NCBI GenBank assembly: GCA_029582155.1
Contig: CM055897.1
Location: 4,943,001 to 5,007,000, forward strand
Reading direction: 5' to 3'
Source of the DNA: Panopea generosa
Lineage: Eukaryota; Mollusca; Bivalvia; Adapedonta; Hiatellidae
DNA: 64,000 nucleotides
The translations under genes and the position numbers were made by a program. Each line of letters starts with the position of its first letter. Positions within the stretch are counted from its first letter, which is position 1. Under the pieces are notes generated by a model. It did no database searches. It saw nothing but the letters and a program-made list of their open reading frames with translations, and had not been told where the DNA came from. Shown here in pieces: positions 56,301 through 64,000 of this stretch.

Positions 56301-59300
56301 GTATATGCTTTCAGAGCAAAGAACTTGCATTAAACAACAACCTGTCTTAAAAGGCCATTTTTGCTACTTCCCTTGACTGGCTGCTTAAGACAGGTTTGAC
56401 TGTAATGTTACAAGTTGTGAACACAAAAGAAATTCAACTGTGAAGATGGATATTGTTTCTATTTACAATATTGTAGTATGTGTGTATCTGATACTGCTGT
56501 GTGTTTGCTTCTTGTATATGAATGGTAAACAATATCATTATAATAGTTTTAAACTGTTTATAATTAGTTTAGAAAACACCTGATGTATATATGTATGTGT
56601 ATTGATTATATTTCAGGAGCCCATCAACAATGGTCCACTTTTCTGTGAGCTTCACTTCTACCAGAGGGTCGCCAAACCAGATACTAGTATGTGTGCCATT
56701 TTAACACTTTCATATTACAATTAGTAGTTATCATTGCTATCATATTGATCTAAAATTTCATTAAAAATTATGGAAAACAGGTTATGGCTAAACAAAACCT
56801 AAGAATTATTTTTTTTAACAAAAATTAACTTCCCCATGACTTTTTTCATTACCCGCTCAAGTTTGTCATCTTCAGAGTGCTAGTGTTCAGATTATCAATT
56901 TAGACTTAATAAAAATCATAAAATACAGATACATGATTCACATGAGTAAAACACTTCACTCATGCTGGTTTATGAATTATTGCCAATTATGTGTCACTCT
57001 TGTTGGTTTATGAATTATTGCCAATTATACTTCACTTATACTGGCTTATTAATTATTGCTGATTATACTTCACTCGCACTGGTTTATGATGAATTATTGT
57101 CAATTATACTTCACTCATATTGGTTTATGAATTATTGCCAATTACAGGGCTCAAACTATAGGGCGATGTGGGCGACAAAGTCGCTTTTTTCTCCGTCACT
57201 TCGCTTTTTTATTGGTCACGGCGAAGTTTTAAGTCGCCTTAAAATTAGCAACATCGCTTTTTTTCTGGATGCTAGCGAAGTGCAAATAACAACTATAACC
57301 AATATTTGGTATATTCTTTAATCCGTGGATAAGTGTCGCCACACATGTGGGAATGCAAATTGCAATAATCAGTTACTTCTGATCCAAATATCCCCAGGCA
57401 ATTTTCGGCATATATGTTTACACCCCGTGCCAACATCATATAGGTTGCTAGGCAACGCAATCGTTTGGCTGACCAAGATCAAGGTTTCCCTTGCATAGAG
57501 TTAAAACATCAAGCGTCTAATTGAAACCGATCATTTTTTTCAACTGTCAATCAAAGTTTTCCATGAACAAAGTAACTTTCCACGTATGACGTAATCATCC
57601 TTTGTGTTTGCGAGATGCATAGTTGATGACAAGAGTGTAATTCAATTCTGAATTTTACGTTTAAAATGAATAATTTTTGGAAATTACCAATGATTAAAGA
57701 GGCATTGATAATTATGTTGCCGCTAACTGTTGTCTATAAATATGTTCGAGTCGAAATAAACAAATTGAACTGAATCGATTATAACAACTGTTAATTCGGT
57801 GTCCGTGATTGATGTATAGAATTCACATAAAAAAATTGTTTTGTTACTCAATTTGTTTGTTTAAATCAGCTGGTTTAATTACTCTAAATATTTGTGATCC
57901 GACCTATAACTACAAAGTTTGACTTCCAAAGAGCCTTGAAATATTGGAAACAACAGAAAGTACGAAATATTTATAAATGGGAATTAAAACGGTCAAGTAA
58001 CTAAGTTAGTTTAAGCAGTGTGTAGACTGCAGTGGGGATAGCATGTAACACAGCATCTGAAATTTAAAAAATGTGTGTTTAATGTATGTTTCATGAACTT
58101 ATGATTATGTTTTGCATTTTAAAAAAAAAGTGTTTATTTGGTAAAAAATAAAAATGATATGTGAACAGAGAAATATCTTTTTGCTTACTCTTTCGGAGAT
58201 AAAGTTATAGATAAATAGCATTTATCTTCTGCTTTTACCAGGTACTAGTGTTCCATGTTCTTTGCAAAAAAATGAATAAAAAAATAATGAGTGGCATGAA
58301 GAATACTCCTACCATGAAAAAGTAGATTGTAAGTTCATTTAGCTGTATCTTTATTCAGAAAGTTGAACTCCCTGTTCTGTAAGAATATATCACAAAAACT
58401 TGTTCCTTAATTACAACATCAGATAAAAGACAGGAAGGCAGTCAACCAACACATTTGATATAAATCAAAAACAATATAAAACATTATAAAAACAATATAA
58501 AACAAAAACACATAATGACATAGCATTAATTTTAATGAAACTAAGTTTTCGTGTAACTGCGTGACGAAATTTACCACTTCTCCCTATTTTTTCTCCACTT
58601 CTCCTTTTTTTTGGATGAAGGAGAAGTCACTTCTCCCTAAAATTCAGACCCAGTTTGAGCCCTGCAATTATACTTCTCTCATACTGGTTTATGAATTATT
58701 TCAAATCATACATCACTTATACTGGTTTATGAATTATTGCTGATTATACTTCACTCATACTGGCTTATGAATTATTGCCAATTATACATCACTTATACTG
58801 GTTTATGAATTATAGCCAATTACACTTCACTTGTTTAACTTTAAATTTCACAGTTGATAGTTGGCTACAGTCCCAAAAATTGAAGTACCTTGGTGTACCC
58901 AGATACATCTCCAGTGGTCAACACAGTTTCAAGGGGACCAACTATCGGTTTATGGTGATGCAAAGATTCAGTACCGATCTACAAAAGATATTTGAAAATG
59001 CTGGCAAAATTTTCTCCAAACAGACTGTGTACTCGCTGGCTCTAAGATTGGTATGTCTCCATACATAATTTTAGAATCTGGTAAATAAGCGTATGCGCTT
59101 ATTAGCTCGCTGGGAAAAAGTCCCAGGAGAGCTATTGTCATGACCCCGGCGTCGGCGTCATCGTCTGTGGACACCCAGGTTAAACTTTTGCGTTTAAGTT
59201 TAACATATCTGTGCAACAACTCATTGGATGTGAATGAAACTTTGCATGTATGTTCACCATCATCAATGGAACATACAGAGACAAGAACCATAACTCTGAA

Positions 59301-60534
59301 ATGCATTTTTGCACAGTTATGGCCCTTTTTGGACTTAGACACCCAGAGGCTAGCTTTGATGGTCTTCTGACAACTCTTGTATTAATTTTAGTGACACTTT
59401 TATGCGCTTTTTATTGGAAAGCACTTATACTGAACCGCTTAACTATGCACCTATATTTGATATGCACTTATATGTAGGCCCTATGCGACAAGATCATTGC
59501 CTACCTCGACCAAGAAAACTAAAGTAAAATACTAGAACTATTACAGACATGTGTAGCGAGCTACCTCCATTTATTTTATAACTGATTTAACAAATATGAA
59601 ATTTATCAGATGTAAATAATATAAACCTGAATGAGTTCAATTACAGTTCAACATATAATATGCATGACACAGTTTAAGTTAATGTACACTAAGGCTTTTT
59701 CTCATTTTCTCTATGTTGCTCTTTTGATGATGAGTAAGATTTCCTTTTTAAATGAGTTTTATCCGTGTTTGAGGAACACAAAAAGATCAGAAACAAAATG
59801 GTATGTATAACAACTCAAGCAATATACTAGCATATATTTTGTGTTTACAGTTGCCAATAACTATTCAAACAACATGATTATTATATATATATATGAAGAT
59901 GTCTGGTTACTCAACCTGTCACATTTATACACAATGCTAGTAACTAAATATCACGTTATTGATGAAGACCGTTAGCAAGTTTAGCCGCTAATTTGTTTGT
60001 ATACTGTATTGTTATATGTGCCTATTTTTAACGCAAAATTAGGGTAAGATGTAAGCATATGCTTATTATCACATACAGAATAATGGTATGGCCGTGTGCA
60101 CTTAATTTTGGCATACGCTTATATAAATATACGCTTACATGTATTTACTAGATTCTACAGTATGTTATTTTTGCATTAATCAAATACCAAGCCCCTCAGT
60201 TGTTCAGTGGAAAAGTATTCATAAATGCAAGAAGATTGTATACAAATACCAATAAGTAAGACATATCGAAGTATCATGAAGTGTGCAAAGACATGAAAAT
60301 TACTTGATATGCTTAAATGGTTTATTCATTTAGAATTTGTTGGAAATATAAACATGAGGAACAGAAACTCTTTGCAACTACCATGTTATGTATACTATAT
60401 TTTGATTTATTATATATTTTTTGTTATAGATAGATGCGTTAGAGTACATCCATGAGAATGGCTACATCCATGCTGACATCAAGGCCTCCAACTGTCTCCT
60501 GGGTTACAAGTCAGGAAAACCAGATCCCAATACT
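53270..60534 (+). CDS. VRK1: VRK1-like vaccinia-related kinase, 5' half (continues beyond the window)
   Basis: Vertebrate VRK1 is a nuclear Ser/Thr kinase acting on histone H3, BAF and p53. Six exons join in phase: 53270-53300, 54261-54398, 56117-56172, 56617-56686, 58854-59050 and 60430-60534, giving 199 codons. Visible features are an N-terminus MPRAKATAGA like that of VRK1, LAEQFPNGEILRD, a glycine loop IGRGGFG (46-52), the ATP lysine in FVVK (K74), NGPLF.EL.FYQR, LKYLGVP, YRFMVM.RF..DLQKIFE, and the catalytic loop HADIKASN (H178, D180, K182). This keeps the residues of an active VRK1/VRK2-type kinase and differs from the degraded VRK3 loop. The last donor (AATACT|GTAAGT) is used, so the DYG segment and C-lobe must lie past 64000. 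VRK2 is the main alternative; the N-terminus favours VRK1. Confidence 0.92.
53301..54260 (+). other. VRK1-like intron, no bounded element recognised
   Basis: AT-rich intron between the start-codon exon and the glycine-loop exon. Only chance frames are seen. Confidence 0.5.
54261..54398 (+). CDS. VRK1: VRK1-like exon, N-terminal segment and glycine loop
   Basis: The acceptor is AAATTTTCAG and the donor CTATCTGG|GTGAGT. After the split Ala codon it encodes KKPRATKGHKLAEQF, NGEILRD, KKDWRLGDVIGRGGFG and LIYL. GRGGFG is the nucleotide-binding loop. Confidence 0.93.
54399..56116 (+). other. VRK1-like intron with a degraded tandem ~120-160-bp pattern
   Basis: From ~54560 to 55560 phrases such as CAATAACTTCA, GGATTCTTTTCA and 'T.T.TACA.AATG..TATGACTATAAT' recur irregularly, suggesting an old tandem array. 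No coding sequence is recognised, including in the 100-codon frame at 55446-55748. Confidence 0.35.
56117..56172 (+). CDS. VRK1: VRK1-like exon with ATP-binding lysine
   Basis: This is a 56-nt exon between TTGATAG and ATA|GTGAGT. It encodes ASDKDTAKVGPDAQFVVKI, and the lysine in VVK is the expected ATP-contacting residue. The phase is consistent with both neighbours. Confidence 0.88.
56226..56402. mobile_element. Short Tigger-type MITE (CAGTC ends, TA duplication)
   Basis: The left end CAGTCCAAACTGTATAAGCA and right end GACAGGTTTGACTG match the ends of the 35268-36212 element, and inner ATTAAGCAG/CTGCTTAAG words are shared. TA lies on both sides. At 177 bp it is a deletion derivative in a VRK1-like intron. 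Confidence 0.82.
56617..56686 (+). CDS. VRK1: VRK1-like exon (NGPLF-FYQR segment)
   Basis: The acceptor is ATATTTCAG and the donor ATACTA|GTATGT. It encodes EPINNGPLFCELHFYQRVAK, the VRK signature after the lysine, and includes the C-helix glutamate region. Confidence 0.92.
56953..57144. repeat. 38-bp minisatellite, left part (split by insertion)
   Basis: The unit is CTTCACTCATACTGGTTTAT plus GAATTATTGCCAATTATA. About five copies precede a transposon insertion; the array resumes at 58665. Confidence 0.88.
57145..58664. mobile_element. CAGGGCTCA-ended hAT-like transposon inside a minisatellite
   Basis: The ends CAGGGCTCAAACT and AGTTTGAGCCCTG are perfect inverted repeats. CAATTA is duplicated at 57139-57144 and 58665-58670, and removing the insert restores a repeat unit. 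The left subterminal zone repeats TCGCTTTTTT/GGCGA/GCGAAGT words, and the right one repeats ACTTCTCC/GGAGAAGT. Length 1520 bp; no transposase frame recognised. Confidence 0.9.
58665..58832. repeat. 38-bp minisatellite, right part
   Basis: About four further copies of the unit seen at 56953-57144, ending ~20 bp before the acceptor of the VRK1-like exon at 58854. Confidence 0.85.
58854..59050 (+). CDS. VRK1: VRK1-like exon (hinge and C-helix to alpha-E region)
   Basis: The acceptor is AATTTCACAG and the donor AGATTG|GTATGT. With the carried base it gives 66 codons with WLQSQKLKYLGVPRYISSG, NYRFMVMQRFSTDLQKIFE and FSKQTVYSLALRL. These are close to the VRK1 sequence on both sides of the hinge. 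Confidence 0.93.
59098..59572. mobile_element. Dispersed repeat with TAGCTCGCTGGG / GTAGCGAGCTAC ends
   Basis: The left end TTAGCTCGCTGGGAAAAAGT and right end TGTGTAGCGAGCTACC are roughly mirrored, with a CCCGGCGTCGGCGTCATCGT motif near the left. The frames across it on both strands (e.g. 58968-59342 -) are by-products. Confidence 0.5.
60430..60534 (+). CDS. VRK1: VRK1-like exon with catalytic loop
   Basis: The acceptor is TTTGTTATAG and the donor AATACT|GTAAGT. Its 35 codons, IDALEYIHENGYIHADIKAS then NCLLGYKSGKPDPNT, contain the active H-x-D-x-K catalytic loop. Gly of the usual HGD is Ala here. No further VRK exon is visible before the window ends. Confidence 0.93.
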
Positions 60535-60799
60535 GTAAGTACAGTTGTAGGAAATAAATAACTACTTTTATGTCCTCCACTTTCATTGTTTTCTTGCTTA
60601 ATTTAAATCGATCAATTGATTGAATGGGGCCAACAGTGTTCTATCAAAATTCTATGTTATAAATCATTATTAAATATTACCGATTGAATTGTCAATATGC
60701 AAAGCTACTGAACTTAAAGTTAATGTTATTTTATAACACTAGACTTTAAACCACTGAATAAGAAAAGATTTGATTAATTGATTGGACTCTTAGCATCAT

Positions 60800-62250
60800 T
60801 TTTGTCTTGCCGTGACGAAGGAGAGACGAGATTAAGGTGTTGCTTTTCCAGCAACGGCGTCAAACATTTATATTTAGCTCCAACATTAAGTTTTTCTTCG
60901 TTTTTACACTATTTCTCAATAAGTACAAGTGCTAGGACACTCATTCTTGGATCATAGTTACAACTAACACCCTGCATCACATTATTTACTGCAAATGCTG
61001 AGTGTGACCTACATTTCATGGTCCATTGACATTGTTTGATGCTGAATTTTGCATTTACCTCCAACGTTAAGTTTTCATTTTTACACTATTTTTCAACAAG
61101 TACAAGTGCTAGGACACTCATATTTAGAACATAGTTACAACTAACACCCTGCATCACATTATATACTGCAGATACTGAGTGTGACCTACATTTCATTGTC
61201 CATTGACATTGTTTGATGCTGAATTTTGCATTTACCTCCAACGTTAAGTTTTCATTTTTACACTATTTTTCAACAAGTACAAGTGCTAGGACACTCATAC
61301 TTAGAACATAGTTACAACTACCACCCTGCATCACATTATATACTGCAGATGCTGAGTGTGACCTACATTTCATTGTCTATTGACATTGTTTGATGCTAAA
61401 TTTTGCATTTACCTCCAACATTAAGTTTTCATTCTTAAACTATTTCTCAACAAGTACAAGTGCTAGGATACTCATACTTGGATCATAGTTACAACTAACA
61501 CCCTGCATCACATTATATACTGCAGATGCTGAGTGTGACCTACATTTCATTGTCCATTGACATTGTTTGATGCTGAATTTTGCATTTACCTCCAACATTA
61601 AGTTTTCATTCTTAAACTATTTCACAACAAGTACAAGTGCTAGGATACTCATACTTGGATCATAGTTACAACTAACACCCTGCATCACATTATTTACTGC
61701 AAATGCTGAGTGTGACCTACATTTCATGGTCCATTGACATTGTTTGATGCTGAATTTTGCATTTACCTCCAACGTTAAGTTTTCATTTTTACACTATTTT
61801 TCAACAAGTACAAGTGCTAGGACACTCATACTTAGAACATAGTTACAACTTACACCCTGCATCACATTATATACTGCAGATGCTGAGTGTGACCTACATT
61901 TCATTGTCCATTGACATTGTTTGATGCTGAATTTTGCATTTACCTCCAACGTTAAGTTTTCATTTTTACACTATTTTTCAACAAGTACAAGTGCTAGGAC
62001 ACTCATACTTAGAACATAGTTACAACTACCACCCTGCATCACATTATATACTGCAGATGCTGAGTGTGACCTACATTTCATTGTCCATTGACATTGTTTG
62101 ATGCTGAATTTTGCATTTACCTCCAACATTAAGTTTTCATTCTTAAACTATTTCTCAACAAGTACAAGTGCTAGGATACTCATACTTGGATCATAGTTAC
62201 AACTAACACCCTGCATCACATTATATACTGCAGATGCTGAGTACTTTTCT
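60800..62250 (-). repeat. Pearl-like tandem core, copy 3 (~8 units of ~178 bp)
   Basis: Minus-strand copies of the unit in 41812-44230 run from the tail (GGTGTTGCTTTTCCAGCAAC, then GCGTCAAACATTTATATTTA near 60865) to CTGCAGATGCTGAGTACTTT at ~62245. Adjacent units are nearly identical and alternate between CACTATTTTTCAACAAG and AACTATTTCTCAACAAG subtypes. The unique end found in copies 1 and 2 is missing. At the left, 60775-60800 resembles the SINE family A tail. Confidence 0.88.
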
Positions 62251-62261
62251 TTTTTTTGATT

Positions 62262-64000
62262 TATTATACCCCCGACAAACGAAGTTTTGAGGGGGTATAC
62301 TGGAGTCACCCTGAGATCGGTCTGTCCGTTGCAATTTTCCTTGTCCGGAGCATCACTTGAAAAGTACTGGATGGAATTTCATCAAACATCATACAATGGT
62401 AGAATATAATGAGAGGAAGTGCAGTGTACAAGAAACATAACTCTATTCTTGCTAATTACAGAGTTATTGCCCTTTGATATTTTTTCTTGTCCGGAGCATA
62501 ACTTGAAAAGTACCGGATAGAATTTCATCAAGCTTCATACAATGGTAGAATATAATGAGAGGAAGTGCAGTGTACAGGAAACATAACTCTATTCTTGCTA
62601 ATTACAGAGTTATTGCCCTTTGATATATTTCCCTTTGATATTTTTTCTTGTCCGGAGCATAACTTGAAAAGTACCGGATGGAATTTCATCAAGCTTCATA
62701 CAATGGTAGAATATAATGAGAGGAAGTGCAGTGTACAGGAAACATAACTCTATTCTTGCTAATTACAGAGTTATTGCCCTTTGATATATTTCCCTTGTCC
62801 GGAGCATTACTTTTAAAGAACTGGATGGAATTTCATCAAACTTCATACAATGGTAGAATATAATGACAGGAAGTGCAGTGTACAAGAAAAATAACTCTAT
62901 TCTTGCTAATTACAGAGTTATTGCCCTTTGATATATTTCCCTTGTCTGGAGCATTACTTTTTTAAAGTACTAAATGGAATTTCATCAAACTTCATACAAT
63001 GGTAGAATATAATGAGAGGAAGTGCAGTGTACAAGAAACATAACTCTATTATTGCTAATTACAGAGTTATTGCCCTTTGATATTTTTTCTTGTCCGGAGC
63101 ATAACTTGAAAAGTACCTGATGGAATTTCATCAAGCTTCATACAATGGTAGAATATAATGAGAGGAAGTGCAGTGTACAAGAAACATAACTCTATTTTTG
63201 CTAATTACAGAGTTATTGCCCTTTGATATATTTCCCTTGTCCGGAGCATTACTTTTAAAGTACTGGATGGAATTTCATCAAACTTCATACAATGGTAGAA
63301 TATAATGACAGGAAGTGCAGTGTACAGGAAACAACTCTATTCTTGCTAATTACAGAGTTATTGCCCTTTGATATATTTCCCTTTGATATTTTTTCTTGTC
63401 CGGAGCATAACTTGAAAAGTACCAGATGGAATTTCATCAAGCTTCATACAATGGTAGAATATAATGAGAGGAAGTGCAGTGTACAGGAAACATAACTCTA
63501 TTCTTGCTAATTACAGAGTTATTGCCCTTTGATATTTTTTCTTGTCCGGAGCATAACTTGAAAAGTACCAGATAGAATTTCATCAAGCTTCATACAATGG
63601 TAGAATATAATGAGAGGAAGTGCAGTGTACAGGAAACATAACTCTATTCTTGCTAATTACAGAGTTATTGCCCTTTGATATATTTCCCTTTGATATTTTT
63701 TCTTGTCCGGAGCATAACTTGAAAAGTACCGGATGGAATTTCATCAAGCTTCATACAATGGTAGAATATAATGAGAGGAAGTGCAGTGTATAGAAAACAT
63801 AACTATTCATGCTAATTACAGAGTTATTGCCCTTTGATATATTTCCCTTGTCCGGAGCATTACTTTTAAAGAACTGGATGGAATTTCATCAAACTTCATT
63901 CAATGGTAGAATATAATGACAGGAAGTGCAGTGTATAAGAAACATAACTCTATTCTTGTTAATTACAGAGTTATTGCCCTTTGATATATTTCCCTTGTCT
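62262..64000. repeat. ~147-bp tandem array continuing past the window
   Basis: It opens with a palindrome-containing leader (TACCCCCGACAAACGAAG ... GAGGGGGTATACTGGAGTCA). Units with TTGTCCGGAGCATAACTTGA, TTCATCAAGCTTCATACAAT and GAGGAAGTGCAGTGTACA follow. The TTGTC landmark falls at 62341, 62487, 62648, 62795, 62942 and 63090, i.e. 146-148 bp or 161 bp when a CCCTTTGATATTTT-type insert is present. Short frames in it are not genes. Confidence 0.9.

Noticed and set aside
58968-59342. 124-codon minus-strand frame
   Set aside because: Overlaps a VRK exon in antisense and the dispersed repeat at 59098-59572; no support as a gene.
62262-64000. Possible CRISPR-like array because of regular repeats
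   Set aside because: Units are contiguous ~147-bp near-identical repeats without unique spacers, in a eukaryotic intron; no cas genes.

Overview
This is a 64-kb piece of an AT-rich, repeat-rich animal nuclear genome. The organism is most likely a bivalve mollusc, or at least a lophotrochozoan. The reasons are long introns with canonical GT-AG sites, two conserved metazoan genes, and repeats that look bivalve-like: short tRNA-derived SINEs, elements with a core of ~180-bp tandem repeats resembling the bivalve 'pearl' group, and many 50-160-bp tandem arrays. There are no prokaryotic or operon features. The species call is inference.

Gene content. Two genes can be reconstructed, lying head to head. 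(1) On the minus strand, 51541 down to 21000, is a complete PPP1R37 (LRRC68) orthologue in 11 coding exons. All exon phases join, giving 1182 codons plus stop: an N-terminal PP1-docking RVxF motif, a leucine-rich-repeat body, a very long acidic low-complexity tail in one 2-kb exon, and a short terminal exon. (2) On the plus strand from 53270 is the 5' half (199 codons, six coding exons) of a VRK1-like vaccinia-related kinase. It runs through the glycine loop, ATP lysine and catalytic H-x-D loop, then leaves the window after 60534. Between them, 51542-51850 looks like a compact bidirectional promoter (NRF-1 palindrome, two opposed CCAAT boxes, two ETS-type sites).

Layout. 1-20,990: no recognisable gene; mobile elements, a 2.6-kb 28-bp minisatellite (2290-4915) and SINEs. 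21,000-51,541: PPP1R37, whose introns hold tandem arrays (38 bp, ~155 bp, 57 bp, 62 bp) and many DNA transposons, including a hAT in the last intron and a crowded 13-kb first intron. 51,542-64,000: promoter and VRK1-like gene, whose introns hold a reversed copy of the pearl-like element, a hAT-like insertion inside a 38-bp minisatellite, and two long arrays at the right edge.

Most notable. (a) A 57-bp array (34204-35095) in which a splice acceptor plus the first ~19 nt of a PPP1R37 exon is tandemly copied 15 times directly upstream of the true acceptor. (b) A 3.37-kb element (45765-49129) with perfect 25-bp terminal inverted repeats and about a dozen scattered copies of a GTAACGTCCA-type word, which I cannot assign to a family. 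(c) Three related CAGGGCTC/CAGTGCTC-ended transposons with 5-6-bp target duplications, each with its own short word reiterated at its ends. (d) Several mobile elements whose exact ends and target duplications can be read, some nested in repeat arrays.
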